A stretch of DNA of 64,000 bases from Anaerolineaceae bacterium (GCA_012514775.1 JAAYZQ010000353.1:12934-76933); one strand, 5' to 3'; positions 1 through 8,661 are shown, counted from the first letter of the stretch. A program made the numbers and translations. Notes: generated from the sequence alone by a model not told the origin.

Positions 1-1741
1 CGACCAGGAGAAAGGTGTGGCGGGTGCCCCACGGCCGCAGCAAGAACCAGTGGGGAACGGCGTCCGGGAACCGCAAGCGCGCAGCGCCTTCGAGGGCGGG
101 CCGGTGACCCTCATATTGCCGCGGGTTGTGGTGCCGCAACTGGGCCAGGAGCTCGCCGCACAGGTCGTGCCGTGTGCAGTAGTCCAACAGGACATAAATC
201 ATGTCGTTCAGGCCCGCGTCCGGGAACTCCAGGAGGACGGGCTGGAAAGCAGGGCGCTCCTGGCAGAAGCGGCGCAGGTCTCGCACGGTAAAGGCGTCGC
301 GGAGCAGGGCGGCAACGGCGGACAGGTTGGCCGGGCCGTCGCCTTCGCTGCTCCACGGGGCCGGTTCATCTCCGATAAGGGCCACGGCCTCCAGGGCGTC
401 CAGGAGGAAACGGCCATCGGGATCGCTGCCCGGCAGCCCGGCCGCTGCCAGCCGGGCTGCGAGGGCAGGCAGACTGCCCTCGGCGTCCAGCAGGAGGGCC
501 GAGGCCTCCTGGCGGTCGGCCTCGTCAAGTCCCAGGAGCCCGTAAGGATCCCGCGCCAGGCTGCAGCACCAGGCCTCGACCAGGGCGGGGCGCAGGGCGG
601 CCACCAGGTCGGCCGACGAGCGGCAGGCACGGACCGGGACGTGAACCACGAACGCACCTTCGAGGTCCGAGCCCACCAGGCAGCTCTCATAGCGCATCAT
701 CCAGATCATGGCGCTGCGGCCACAGCCGGGCGGCACGACCAGGACCGCCGGCTGGCGCGCCGTCGCTTCTTCCCAGGCCGGCGAAAGCCGGTAGAAGAGG
801 TCGGGCAGAAAGGGATCCTGCTCGGCCTTCTCGGGGCCAAAGGGGTTGATGTTCAGCCCCAGGCGTTCCACACCGCGCTGCATCACCAACGATTCGCCCC
901 GCTCCACGGGCCACAGGGCCGCGTGGCGCCCGTTCTTGCGGGCCGGCAGCGACGGCCCGCTCTCCCACGCGCGCAGCCGGGGGCGGAGGTCCGGCTGTCG
1001 ACCGGCCCACAGGTGCAGCAGGTAGCGGCCCGCCGCCCCGCCTTCGCGGAACAGCACCCCTTCCACGGCGGAGGGGTCGGGCTGGACTCGCGCCAGCCAG
1101 GCGAGGACCGGCTCTGCCGACTCGATGCCGGCGCTGCGAAAGCCGTCGAGCACCTGCCGGAGAACCTCGGGCGAGGGCTGGTGCACCGGCCGGGCGAGAT
1201 GGTGTACGAGGGTGCGGACAGCGGGCAGGAAAGAAGGGCCGGCGCCCTCCTGCCATTCCCAGGCCATCTCGTCCAGGAAGGCCATGGCCTCGACATATTG
1301 CCCGGCGCGGAGGATGCGCGCCAATTGCTGGCGAAGGTAGGGCATCCACTCCCTCGAGAAGGCCAGGCGCAGCATGGTCTGCATGGCCGGGTCGTGGCCG
1401 AGCTCGGCGTGGAGGAACAGGTAGCCGTGGTATGCTCGCTCGGGCGAAGGAGCGGCGTGCAGCGCTTCTACGAGCTGGCGCTGCATCAGCCGCCGCTCCG
1501 TGAGCCCCTCACCCTTGCTCTCCGCCAGGCGAAGGCCTTGCCAGCCGGTGCAGGCAGCGCAAACGACGCCCAGCAGGACACAAGCCACAAAGATGGGCAG
1601 AGGGAGGTTGGAATCCCCATCCGGGGAGAAGGCGCGCCAGAGAAAGAAGACCAGAAGGGAGAACAAGAGGGCCGTCGGTAACAAGGCCACGACGCGCCTT
1701 GCTGTTCGCGACGGGGTACCCTGGCGATTCGTCGTCGGCAT
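1..1741 (-). CDS. Membrane-anchored degenerate P-loop protein with C-terminal effector-associated (death-like) domain, partial
   Basis: The minus strand is open from ATG at 1741 to the window edge (about 580 codons, C-terminus missing). Two hydrophobic segments lie near residues 17-35 and 48-66, so the protein is probably anchored by its N-terminus. A helical region follows. Near residue 330 a P-loop-like motif (PPGCGRSA) is degenerate: the first Gly is Pro and the Lys is Arg; no clear Walker B is visible. Residues about 470-542 carry a domain with LRRFCQ, a GL(N/D)DM motif, LLDY and NP.QY. The same pattern occupies the second half of the adaptor at 29667-30257. Family knowledge: such effector-associated domains pair sensors with effectors by like-with-like contact. 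Inference: this is the sensor or NTPase arm of that system. GC3-rich codons support coding on this strand rather than the opposite one. Confidence 0.75.
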   Translation of the reverse strand, partial: MPTTNRQGTPSRTARRVVALLPTALLFSLLVFFLWRAFSPDGDSNLPLPIFVACVLLGVVCAACTGWQGLRLAESKGEGLTERRLMQRQLVEALHAAPSPERAYHGYLFLHAELGHDPAMQTMLRLAFSREWMPYLRQQLARILRAGQYVEAMAFLDEMAWEWQEGAGPSFLPAVRTLVHHLARPVHQPSPEVLRQVLDGFRSAGIESAEPVLAWLARVQPDPSAVEGVLFREGGAAGRYLLHLWAGRQPDLRPRLRAWESGPSLPARKNGRHAALWPVERGESLVMQRGVERLGLNINPFGPEKAEQDPFLPDLFYRLSPAWEEATARQPAVLVVPPGCGRSAMIWMMRYESCLVGSDLEGAFVVHVPVRACRSSADLVAALRPALVEAWCCSLARDPYGLLGLDEADRQEASALLLDAEGSLPALAARLAAAGLPGSDPDGRFLLDALEAVALIGDEPAPWSSEGDGPANLSAVAALLRDAFTVRDLRRFCQERPAFQPVLLEFPDAGLNDMIYVLLDYCTRHDLCGELLAQLRHHNPRQYEGHRPALEGAARLRFPDAVPHWFLLRPWGTRHTFLLV

Positions 1742-1887
1742 GATCACCTTCACCTGCTTTGTCGTTGTGCCATGTGTTACGACGCGCTGCTCATTGAACG
1801 TTTGCTGTGCTCTGATTTGGAAGGGTTTGTCGCGACTGTGCGCTTGTCCGCTCTTGTTAACTCTTTTTTACATTACTTATCACCATC

Positions 1888-1916
1888 ATCTTACCACAAT
1901 TCTTGTTTTCTGTCAA
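1888..1916 (-). promoter_or_regulatory. Sigma-70 promoter for the 1-1741 gene
   Basis: On the minus strand TTGACA (1916-1911) and TAAGAT (1893-1888) are separated by 17 bases. It points into the membrane EAD protein, leaving a leader of about 140 bases. It sits in an AT-rich pocket (about 1830-1945) of an otherwise GC-rich window. Confidence 0.6.
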
Positions 1917-1978
1917 GATGGTGCCGACTCTGTCAAAACCTGTCGCCAGAATCGGCCTTGCCTTATGTTAGCATGCGA

Positions 1979-2007
1979 TTGTCGCTCGGCAGCCGCTGTG
2001 GTATAAT
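1979..2007 (+). promoter_or_regulatory. Sigma-70 promoter for the histidine phosphatase gene
   Basis: TTGTCG at 1979-1984 and a perfect TATAAT at 2002-2007 have a 17-base spacer. The bases before the -10 read TGTGG, a context that recurs at several promoters in this window. Confidence 0.7.
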
Positions 2008-2068
2008 AACTCTTGCTGCTGCCCGGCATCGCCGTCGGCAGCGACGATAATTGGGAGGACAGATCTGT

Positions 2069-2794
2069 ATGCAACTTTATTTTATCCGGCACGGCCAGTC
2101 GGAGAACAATCTCCTGTGGGCCGAGACCGGTTCCGTTCGCGGCCGCAGCGACGACCCGGGTCTGACAGATACCGGGCGGCTGCAGGCCGAAAGACTGGCC
2201 GAGCTGCTGAGCCGGCCCGGGCAGCCTTCGTTCGTTCCGGCTGAATATGACGGCCAGAACGTGACCGGCTTTGAGATCACGCACATCTATTGCAGCCTGA
2301 TGCGGCGCGCCATCGAGACAGCCAGCATCGTCGCCCGGGCCCTGGACCTTTCCCTGGTTGCCTGGGAAGACGTCCACGAAGTCGGCGGCATCCACTGGAG
2401 CGAAGACGAAGGTGGCGAGCCTGTGGGACAGCCGGGCAAGAACCGGGCCTATTTCGAAGAGCACTACCCGCACCTGAGGCTGCCCGACAGCCTGGGCGAG
2501 AAGGGCTGGTGGAACCGGCCCTTTGAGGCGCTGGAGGAGAGACCCAAACGTGCGGCGCGCTTCTTGCGCGAGCTGCTGGCCAGGCACGGCGAGACCAGGG
2601 ATCGGGTGGCGGTGGTGAGCCACGGCGGCTTCTATAACCACCTGACGCGCGCCATCCTCGACCTGCCGCCCGAGGGTGAGCTGTGGTTCTCTATCAACAA
2701 CGCGGCCATCACCCGCGTCGACTTTGCCCCCGAGGGCATCTGGGTGCAGTACACCAACCGCGTCGATCATCTGCCGGGAGAGCTAGTCACTTGA
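2069..2794 (+). CDS. Histidine phosphatase family protein (phosphoglycerate mutase-like)
   Basis: A 241-residue cytoplasmic protein of the branch-1 histidine phosphatase superfamily. The phosphate-accepting motif RHGQSE is at residues 7-12. The second catalytic histidine is in VVSHGG near residue 190, and arginines typical of the phosphate pocket are present (RR near 70). The family covers cofactor-dependent phosphoglycerate mutases and many small-molecule phosphatases, and the substrate cannot be read from sequence. An in-frame TTG lies at 2051, but the ribosome-binding site GGGAGGAC at about 2053-2060 sits inside that extension, so ATG 2069 is the start. The gene has its own promoter and stands alone; the next gene begins 150 bases later. 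Confidence 0.9.
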   Translation: MQLYFIRHGQSENNLLWAETGSVRGRSDDPGLTDTGRLQAERLAELLSRPGQPSFVPAEYDGQNVTGFEITHIYCSLMRRAIETASIVARALDLSLVAWEDVHEVGGIHWSEDEGGEPVGQPGKNRAYFEEHYPHLRLPDSLGEKGWWNRPFEALEERPKRAARFLRELLARHGETRDRVAVVSHGGFYNHLTRAILDLPPEGELWFSINNAAITRVDFAPEGIWVQYTNRVDHLPGELVT

Positions 2795-2944
2795 TCGACG
2801 GGCAAGGCCCGGGGATGGAACGCCCAGAACCGGCGACCGCGCGCCGCGCAACCCGCTTTGGCTGCCGGCGTATAGACAGACGTGACTGTTGTGCCTTACA
2901 CCGGGATGGCATCCGGCCAGAAGGAAGACAAAGGGAGAAAGAAA

Positions 2945-3769
2945 ATGGAGAACAGGAACCGGAACATCTGGATCATTGTCGCCGTCGTGGTCATACTCCT
3001 CTGCTGCCTGTTGGCAGCCCTGGCCGCCGGCATTGCAGCCTGGCTTGGTTTGTTTACTCTCCGAAGCGTTGACAGCGGCGTCTTGCAGCCTGGTTTCGAG
3101 TTTGACCAGATCATCGAGCACCAGGAGATGAGCTTTGAGGTGGGCGACGCGCCGGCGCTCCTGATCGACAACTTTGCCGGCAACGTCCGCATCCGGGCCG
3201 GAGGCGACGGGCTTATCAGCGCCGACGTCAGCCGGCGCGCGGGACGGAGCGCGAACCTGCGCAATATCAGCATCGAGCCGTCGCAGGAAGGCGACACGGT
3301 TCGCATCGTCACCCGACGGACCTCGGCCGCGATGTCGAACGTCGCGGTGAACCTTGAGATCACCGTGCCCGCCGGCACGCGGATCGAAGTGACCAACGGG
3401 GCAGGCGACCTGACCATTGACGACGTGACGGGCGAGATCGTGGTCCACACCGGCGCTGGCAATGTGGAGGTGCGGGGTAGCCAGGGCCAGGTGCGCCTGG
3501 ACACCGTTGCCGGCAACATCGACTATGCTGGCGAGCCCGATGGGGACTTGACCTTTAACACCGGTGCCGGCAGCATCGAGATCTCGCTGCCCGCCGGCTT
3601 TGCCGCCAGGGTCGACCTGGATACGGGTCTCGGCTCGGTGGAACTGGGCGGCTTTGACGTGGACGGCAGCGTGTCGCCCGGCAGCGCCCGGGGCACCATC
3701 GGCGGCGGCGGGGATGTGACCATCGAAGCGCGTACCGGGGCGGGCGACATCGATCTCGTGCAGAGGTAG
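2945..3769 (+). CDS. Membrane-anchored DUF4097-type beta-strand repeat protein
   Basis: A 274-residue protein with one transmembrane segment at about residues 8-35, then an extracytoplasmic domain rich in short beta strands. From about residue 140 repeats such as TGAGNVEV, TVAGNIDY, TGAGSIEI and TGAGDIDL give the ladder pattern of DUF4097 (adhesin-like) proteins. The first part (residues 60-130) also fits the family. These proteins are widespread at bacterial envelopes; no enzyme activity is known and none is suggested here. ATG 2945 follows a purine-rich site (AAGGGAGAAAG); an upstream GTG at 2882 is less likely. The small membrane protein starts 7 bases after the stop, so the two form an operon ending at the terminator at 4019-4053. 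Confidence 0.8.
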   Translation: MENRNRNIWIIVAVVVILLCCLLAALAAGIAAWLGLFTLRSVDSGVLQPGFEFDQIIEHQEMSFEVGDAPALLIDNFAGNVRIRAGGDGLISADVSRRAGRSANLRNISIEPSQEGDTVRIVTRRTSAAMSNVAVNLEITVPAGTRIEVTNGAGDLTIDDVTGEIVVHTGAGNVEVRGSQGQVRLDTVAGNIDYAGEPDGDLTFNTGAGSIEISLPAGFAARVDLDTGLGSVELGGFDVDGSVSPGSARGTIGGGGDVTIEARTGAGDIDLVQR

Positions 3770-3776
3770 CAGGGCC

Positions 3777-3998
3777 ATGGCTTCGCAAAAGCAGGTTCCC
3801 TGGCTGTTGTGGCCGTTCTATGCCATCTGGCGGCTCCTGGAGCTGATCTTGCGCCTGACGGGCCGCCTGCTGGGGGTGATCATTGGGCTGCTGCTGCTCA
3901 TCGCCGGCGTGGTCCTTAGCCTGACGGTGGTTGGCGCGGTGGTGGGCGTGCCCCTGGCCATACTCGGCTTCATGCTGATGGTTCGGGGCCTGTTCTAA
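3777..3998 (+). CDS. Small hydrophobic membrane protein
   Basis: A 73-residue protein, almost wholly hydrophobic, with two likely membrane helices (about residues 9-30 and 34-68). Only the first few residues are polar. I do not recognise a named family. Its start lies 7 bases after the DUF4097-type gene, and both precede one terminator, so it probably helps place or regulate that envelope protein. Codon use matches its neighbours, which supports a real gene despite the small size. Confidence 0.65.
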   Translation: MASQKQVPWLLWPFYAIWRLLELILRLTGRLLGVIIGLLLLIAGVVLSLTVVGAVVGVPLAILGFMLMVRGLF

Positions 3999-4018
3999 GG
4001 CACCCGGCACTCTCGTGC

Positions 4019-4053
4019 GCACCTGGCTGCATCGTGGCAGCCAGGTGCTTTTA
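4019..4053 (+). terminator. Intrinsic terminator
   Basis: A perfect 12-base stem (4019-4030 with 4037-4048) with a 6-base loop is followed by TTTTA. It closes the two-gene unit 2945-3998. Confidence 0.85.
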
Positions 4054-4174
4054 TGTCTCCCGCCTGTCCCTCGGCATTCGGGGCGAGGGACCCGCCTGCT
4101 GCCCTCCTGGCCCGCTCTTGTGTGGCAAAGGCGCGGAAAGGACGCGAAAAGGGCTTGCCTTCCGGCTCCAGGAT

Positions 4175-4202
4175 GGAACCGAAGTGGCTTCTCCAACGTC
4201 TT
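4175..4202 (+). promoter_or_regulatory. Possible ECF-sigma promoter for the PA14 gene
   Basis: GGAACC at 4175-4180 and CGTCTT at 4197-4202 are spaced by 16 bases, the arrangement typical of many ECF sigma promoters. No good sigma-70 pair is seen in the gap 4054-4238. An envelope-protein gene follows. This is a weak call from two short motifs. Confidence 0.3.
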
Positions 4203-4238
4203 GTACGTGAAGGGAGTGGAAACATAAGGGAGGCCAAG

Positions 4239-6473
4239 ATGAGAGGCAGGTTGTTGGAAGGTAAAGGGTTACTCGCCGTTATGGCGGGTTTGGTGATTTT
4301 GTTTCTGGCTGCCGTCCTGGTGGTCGTCTTGCTGCTAAACAGGCAGGCAACAGCGGGCCGGACGCCTATTGAGGATGCATACATCAGCCTGGAGCCGGCA
4401 GCCGGCGAAGCAGGCACGATGATCAACGTTACCGGCGGCGGCTGGCAGCCGGGTGAGTCGGTCCTGATCTACCTGGTGGAGAGCGGTACGAACAACACCG
4501 ACGGTGTGGTCTATGCGAACGCCGTGGCCGGCGACGAAGGCCAGATCTCGGCCAGCTTTCCCTATCCGCAGAGCGAACCCTGGTCCAGGGGCCAGACAGC
4601 GGTTGTCCTGGCCATGGGCCTGAGGTCTGGCGACAGCGCCCGCGCCGCCTTCCAGGTGGCGCCCGGCGCGACCGAGACCGCGGTGCCGCCCACCGAGACA
4701 CTGTCGCCGACCGACGTACCGCCGACCGACGTGCCGCCGACGGCCATGCCGGAGGCGCCGACGGCCGTGCCGCCCACGGCGACGCAGGTGCCGCCTACGG
4801 CCACCCAGGTACCGCCCACGGCGACGCAGGTGCCGCCCACGGCGACCCAGGTGCCGCCTACGGCGACGCGGGTGCCGCCCACGGCCACGCCGGTGCAGAT
4901 CGTGGACTGGCGGGGCGAGTACTATGACAATCGCGACCTCATCGGGTCGCCGCGGGTGCGGAACGACGTCAAGATCGACTTTGACTGGGGCGCCGGCAGC
5001 CCGATGCAGGGCATCCCGGCCGACAATTTCTCGGCCCGCTGGACCCGGCGCCTGAACTTTGAGGCGCGCACCTACCGCTTCTTCCTGCGTGTCGACGATG
5101 GGGCGCGGCTGTGGGTCGACGGGCAACTGCTCATCGACGCCTGGGCCGACGGCGCGGTGCGGACTGTGACGGCGGACCGCACCATGACGGCCGGCCAGCA
5201 CGACGTGCGGGTGGAGATGTACGAGCGCTCGGGCGATGCGACCATCGCCTTCTGGCGAGAAGTGGTCGAGTCATACCCGGACTGGAAGGGCGAATACTAT
5301 AACAACCGTGACCTGGCGGGCAGCCCCGTCCTGGTGCGCAACGACAAGAATGTGGACTTTAACTGGGGAACGGGGGCGCCAGCCTCCGGCCTGCCGGCCG
5401 ACAACTTCTCGGCGCGGTGGACGAGGAACGTCGACCTGTCGGCGGGGCTCTACCGCTTCACGGTGCAGGTGGACGACGGCGTCCGGCTGTGGGTTGACGG
5501 CAAGCTGCTCATCGACCGGTGGCACGACGGCACGGCCACCTACACCGCCGACGTGAACCTGTCGGGCGGGACGCATGCCCTGCGCATGGAGTACTATGAG
5601 CACACGGGCGGCGCCATGGCACGACTGTCGTGGGCCAAACAGCAGGCCACCATCACCGACTGGAAGGGCGAGTACTTTAACAACCCTGACCTGGCGGGCA
5701 AGCCCGTCCTGGTGCGCAACGACAAGAATGTGGACTTTGACTGGGGCACGGGGGCGCCGGCCTCCGGCCTGCCGGCCGACAACTTCTCGGTGCGGTGGAC
5801 GAGGAACGTCGACTTTGAGAATGGTTACTATCGCTTCTGCGTGCGGGCCGACGATGGCGTCAGCGTCGAGATGGACGACCAGAAGCCGTTCATCCGCTCG
5901 TGGACCGACGGCCACAAGGAGCAGTGTGCAGAGGTGTTCGTGAGCGAGGGCAGGCACAAGGTGCGCGTGGAGTATTACGAGCGTGGTGCCAATGCCCGGA
6001 TACACTTCGGTTGGGAGAAGCTGAACCTGACGAGCGTGCCCGACGGCACCTTCCGCCGCCTGGACCTGCCTGTCTGGACCGAGACGCCGCTGGGCATGGC
6101 CATCGACTCGCAACAGGAGTACCAGGCCTTCTTGCTGCGCCAGGGCGTGCACGTGATCGACGGCCAGAGGGCGCCCGAGGCGCCGGTGCGCTGGGAAGAC
6201 GAGGTGCTCCTGGGCTACTTTATGGGACAGAGGCCGAAGGAAGGCGTCAGGCTGGAAACGACGCGCATCGCGTACAACGGCCAGGTGGTCATCGTCCGGC
6301 TGAAGCAGGCGACGTTGACTGCCGATGATCAGGGCACGCCGCCGGCCGCCGGCTCGAGTTGGACCGCCGCGGTCCGCTGGTCGGCGCTGCCCAAGGGCAC
6401 CCTGACCTTCCGCTTCTACGACTTGCAGGGCCGCCTGCTCGCCGAGGATACGGCGGTGAATCCCCACAAGTAA
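4239..6473 (+). CDS. Surface protein with three PA14 domains and a PrcB-like C-terminal domain
   Basis: A 744-residue protein with an N-terminal membrane anchor (about residues 12-34), an Ig-like or expansin-like domain (about 45-140), a Pro/Thr linker (about 145-220), three tandem PA14 domains (roughly 222-345, 346-470 and 470-590) and a C-terminal domain resembling PrcB (about 610-744). Each PA14 copy repeats W(K/R)GEYY/F, DFDWG or DFNWG, DNFS.RWTR and a W.DG motif. PA14 is a beta-barrel carbohydrate-binding module, so attachment to glycans at the cell surface is likely. Copies two and three are nearly identical at the DNA level over long stretches, a sign of recent internal duplication. 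ATG 4239 follows AAGGGAGG with proper spacing; longer in-frame extensions upstream run through the terminator of the previous gene and are rejected. Confidence 0.8.
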   Translation: MRGRLLEGKGLLAVMAGLVILFLAAVLVVVLLLNRQATAGRTPIEDAYISLEPAAGEAGTMINVTGGGWQPGESVLIYLVESGTNNTDGVVYANAVAGDEGQISASFPYPQSEPWSRGQTAVVLAMGLRSGDSARAAFQVAPGATETAVPPTETLSPTDVPPTDVPPTAMPEAPTAVPPTATQVPPTATQVPPTATQVPPTATQVPPTATRVPPTATPVQIVDWRGEYYDNRDLIGSPRVRNDVKIDFDWGAGSPMQGIPADNFSARWTRRLNFEARTYRFFLRVDDGARLWVDGQLLIDAWADGAVRTVTADRTMTAGQHDVRVEMYERSGDATIAFWREVVESYPDWKGEYYNNRDLAGSPVLVRNDKNVDFNWGTGAPASGLPADNFSARWTRNVDLSAGLYRFTVQVDDGVRLWVDGKLLIDRWHDGTATYTADVNLSGGTHALRMEYYEHTGGAMARLSWAKQQATITDWKGEYFNNPDLAGKPVLVRNDKNVDFDWGTGAPASGLPADNFSVRWTRNVDFENGYYRFCVRADDGVSVEMDDQKPFIRSWTDGHKEQCAEVFVSEGRHKVRVEYYERGANARIHFGWEKLNLTSVPDGTFRRLDLPVWTETPLGMAIDSQQEYQAFLLRQGVHVIDGQRAPEAPVRWEDEVLLGYFMGQRPKEGVRLETTRIAYNGQVVIVRLKQATLTADDQGTPPAAGSSWTAAVRWSALPKGTLTFRFYDLQGRLLAEDTAVNPHK
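4767..4892 (+). repeat. Six 21-bp tandem repeats coding a VPPTATQ linker
   Basis: Six head-to-tail 21-base units encode VPPTATQ or close variants (the fifth ends in R, the sixth in P). They form the stiff Pro/Thr spacer between the membrane anchor region and the PA14 domains. Third positions vary between copies, so selection acts on the peptide. Confidence 0.85.
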
Positions 6474-6510
6474 CGGCTTGCCGGGGAAGCAGCCCGCGGA
6501 GGGATAAAGA

Positions 6511-6541
6511 CGAGGGGCCAGCCAATTTGGCTGGCCCCTCG
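6511..6541 (-). terminator. Hairpin between convergent genes
   Basis: A perfect 15-base inverted repeat (6511-6525 with 6527-6541) lies between the convergent PA14 and ABC-F genes. On the minus strand it is followed by TCTTTAT, so it best fits the end of the ABC-F transcript. The plus side lacks a U run. Confidence 0.6.
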
Positions 6542-6564
6542 TGCTGTCGGGCGACCGGTCCGGG

Positions 6565-8235
6565 TCATCGGGCCCGGCGGGCCTTCTCGGCGGCATAGTA
6601 GCTATAGTCGCCGGGGTAGCTGGTCAGCGCCCCCTCCTCCAGCTCGACGACGCGGTCGATCACGCGGTCCAGGAAGTAGCGATCGTGGGAGATGACCAGC
6701 ACCGTGCCCTCGAATTCGTCCAGTGCATTCTCCAGGACCTCGCAGGAGGGCAGGTCCAGGTTGTTGGTCGGCTCGTCGAGGAGGAGCAGGTTCGCGCCGG
6801 AGAGCATCAGCCTGGCCAGTTGCAGGCGGCTCCTCTCTCCGCCCGACAGCTCGCTCACCTTCTTGCGAGCCATCTGGTAGGGAAACAGGAAGCGCCCCAG
6901 GAAGCTCACGGCCTGCTCTTCGTACATGGCCTTGACCTGGCGCACCTCTTCGACCAGGGTCTTGTTGGGGTCCAGGGTCTCGTGCTCCTGGGCATAGTAC
7001 CCGACGACGACGCTGGGGCCGACCTTGATGGTGCCCGCCGTGGGCGTCTCCAGGCCCAGGATGCAGCGAAGGAGCACGCTCTTGCCCGTGCCGTTGGCCC
7101 CCAGGAGGCCCACTCGCTCCCCATGCCACAGGAGCAGGTCCAGCCCGGCGAGGACGATCTGCTCGTCTCCGTCACCCTTGGCCGGGAAGACCTTGTCCAG
7201 GCCCGCCACCTCCACCACCTTGTGCGATCCGCGCCAGCCGTTCAGCTCCAGGGCCATGCGCCGCCGTTCCAGCACCGGCTTCTCGACGCGATCCATGCGC
7301 TCCAGCATCTTTTTCCGGCTGCGGGCCTGGCGGATGTGCCTCTCATCGACGACCATGCTGGCCCAGAGCTCGAAGCGGGCGATGGCCGCTTCGATGCGGG
7401 CGATCTCTTTTTGCTGCGCCTCGTACATCTGCTGCTGGCGCAACAATCGAAGCTGCTTTTCCACGGCATAGGCCGAGTAGTTGCCTTCGTACTGCGCCAG
7501 ACGGTGATCCTCGACCTCGACGACCGTGGTGACCACCTCGTCCAGGAGATAGCGGTCGTGGGAGACCAGGACCACCGTGCCTGGAAAGCCGGCGATCAAG
7601 CTCGCCAGGAAGGCCTTGCCTTCCAGGTCCAGGTGATTGTCGGGCTCGTCCAGGAGCAACACGCTGGCGCTCGACGGCTCGGAACCGGCGGCCAGCAGCT
7701 TGGCCAGGCCCACCAGCTTTTTCTGGCCGCCCGAGAGGGCGCTCACTGGCAGATCCAGGACGCCCTCGGGCAGGCCTAGCATGTGCAGCGCCTCGCGGGC
7801 GCGGCTCTCGTGGCGATAGCCGTCGAGGCGCTCGAACTCGGCCTCGGCCCGGGCGTGGGCTGCCAGAACGCGCTCCAGGGCGGCGTTGTCGCCATAGACG
7901 GCCGGGTCGGCCATGCGCGCCTCGAGCCGGCGCAGCTCGTCCTCGGCGCGCACCACGTCGGCCGAGGCACTCATCACCTCCTGCCAGACGGTGCGGGCCG
8001 GGTCGAGGTCCGGCTCCTGGGCCAGGTAGCCGATGGCCGCGTCCCTGGCGCGGAAGACAAAGCCCCCGTCGGGCCTGACCAGGCCGGCGATGATGCGCAG
8101 CAGCGTCGACTTGCCGGCGCCATTGGCACCCACCAGGCCGATCTTCTGGCCGGCGTGGATCTCCCAGCTCGCTCCGTCCAGCACGAGCTGCGTGGCGTAA
8201 TGATGTTTGACGTTGTCCAGGTTGACAATGATCAC
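6565..8235 (-). CDS. ABC-F family ATP-binding cassette protein
   Basis: A 556-residue soluble protein with two ABC domains and no membrane segments. Domain 1 has the P-loop GANGAGKST (about residues 36-44) and signature LSGGQKK. Domain 2 has GANGTGKS (about 360) and signature LSGGERSR. The linker near residues 225-310 is long, charged and helical, as in ABC-F proteins that enter the ribosomal E site. The family includes translation factors and ribosome-protection resistance proteins; which one this is cannot be decided from sequence. The start is GTG 8235, 7 bases from GGGAGG (8248-8243). Its leader contains an upstream ORF and a terminator/anti-terminator pair, which argues for drug- or translation-responsive control. 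Confidence 0.9.
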   Translation of the reverse strand: MIIVNLDNVKHHYATQLVLDGASWEIHAGQKIGLVGANGAGKSTLLRIIAGLVRPDGGFVFRARDAAIGYLAQEPDLDPARTVWQEVMSASADVVRAEDELRRLEARMADPAVYGDNAALERVLAAHARAEAEFERLDGYRHESRAREALHMLGLPEGVLDLPVSALSGGQKKLVGLAKLLAAGSEPSSASVLLLDEPDNHLDLEGKAFLASLIAGFPGTVVLVSHDRYLLDEVVTTVVEVEDHRLAQYEGNYSAYAVEKQLRLLRQQQMYEAQQKEIARIEAAIARFELWASMVVDERHIRQARSRKKMLERMDRVEKPVLERRRMALELNGWRGSHKVVEVAGLDKVFPAKGDGDEQIVLAGLDLLLWHGERVGLLGANGTGKSVLLRCILGLETPTAGTIKVGPSVVVGYYAQEHETLDPNKTLVEEVRQVKAMYEEQAVSFLGRFLFPYQMARKKVSELSGGERSRLQLARLMLSGANLLLLDEPTNNLDLPSCEVLENALDEFEGTVLVISHDRYFLDRVIDRVVELEEGALTSYPGDYSYYAAEKARRAR

Positions 8236-8329
8236 GATCCTACCTCCCGGTCAAGTTGGCGGAGGAGCGGGCTCCCCCACCTGCTGGCAGGCTGTGGGTC
8301 GGCTCGCGCCCGCGGCAGGGGGTAGGTGC

Positions 8330-8365
8330 AAAAAAAGGCCGTGGACGCGAGTGCGCCCACGGCCT
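8330..8365 (-). terminator. Intrinsic terminator inside the ABC-F leader
   Basis: On the minus strand a 9-base GC-rich stem (8365-8357 with 8344-8336) with a 12-base loop is followed by seven U (8336-8330). It lies about 94 bases upstream of the ABC-F start codon and downstream of the only promoter seen (8503-8531). It must therefore be read through for the gene to be expressed. Confidence 0.85.
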
Positions 8366-8398
8366 GACGTTACATAATATCCAGGGTCAGGGCGCACT
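8350..8398 (-). promoter_or_regulatory. Anti-terminator alternative to the leader terminator
   Basis: AGTGCGCCC (8398-8390) can pair with GGGCGCACT (8358-8350), and the next four bases TGAC (8389-8386) with GTCA (8368-8365), leaving a 6-base bulge. This 13-pair structure uses part of the terminator's left arm and loop, so the two folds exclude each other. The stop codon of the upstream ORF (8389-8387) lies in the 5' arm. A ribosome finishing the ORF would block the anti-terminator and favour termination. Confidence 0.65.
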
Positions 8399-8479
8399 TT
8401 TCCCATCGACGTCCTGGCCAGAGTAGCCCATGCCACTCGCAAGGCTCAATTGGGTGCGTCCTGCGCAAATGAAAACCAC
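8387..8479 (-). CDS. Upstream ORF (30 codons) in the ABC-F leader
   Basis: GTG at 8479 lies 7 bases after a strong ribosome-binding site AGGAGGG (8493-8487), which itself lies just downstream of the predicted transcription start. The frame runs 30 codons to TGA at 8389-8387, inside the 5' arm of the anti-terminator. The peptide starts MVFICAGRTQLSL and has no known domain. Inference: it is a leader peptide whose translation senses ribosome stalling. A TTG-started frame at 8486 overlaps it, but that start abuts the Shine-Dalgarno sequence and is less likely. Confidence 0.55.
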   Translation of the reverse strand: MVFICAGRTQLSLASGMGYSGQDVDGKSAP

Positions 8480-8502
8480 GGAACAACCCTCCTACGCCGC
8501 GC

Positions 8503-8531
8503 ATTGTACGCCGTTTTGCCGGCGTTGTCAA
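8503..8531 (-). promoter_or_regulatory. Sigma-70 promoter for the ABC-F leader
   Basis: On the minus strand a perfect TTGACA (8531-8526) and TACAAT (8508-8503) have a 17-base spacer. The expected start near 8496 puts the upstream-ORF ribosome-binding site at the very 5' end of the RNA. Confidence 0.8.
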
Positions 8532-8661
8532 TTGGGGTCCAGGGCGAGGCGCGCTGAGAGCCGCCGGCACACGCCTGTTCCAGATCGCTACCTCGCCGCC
8601 TGGTGGCGGACCTGGGCGGGATGCCGGCCTGGCAGCAGCCCGGCCGTTGCTGCTGCACAGC

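Larger units (their letters stand above)
1742..2068. other. Intergenic region with divergent promoters
   Basis: This 327-base gap separates two divergent genes. It holds the minus-strand promoter at 1888-1916 and the plus-strand promoter at 1979-2007. A second TTGACA-like hexamer lies on the minus strand at 1936-1931. I see no coding frame with the codon bias of the neighbours. Confidence 0.6.

Noticed and set aside
8486..8488. TTG start for a different upstream ORF in the ABC-F leader
   Set aside because: It touches the Shine-Dalgarno sequence. GTG 8479 has a 7-base spacing, and its stop falls in the anti-terminator arm.
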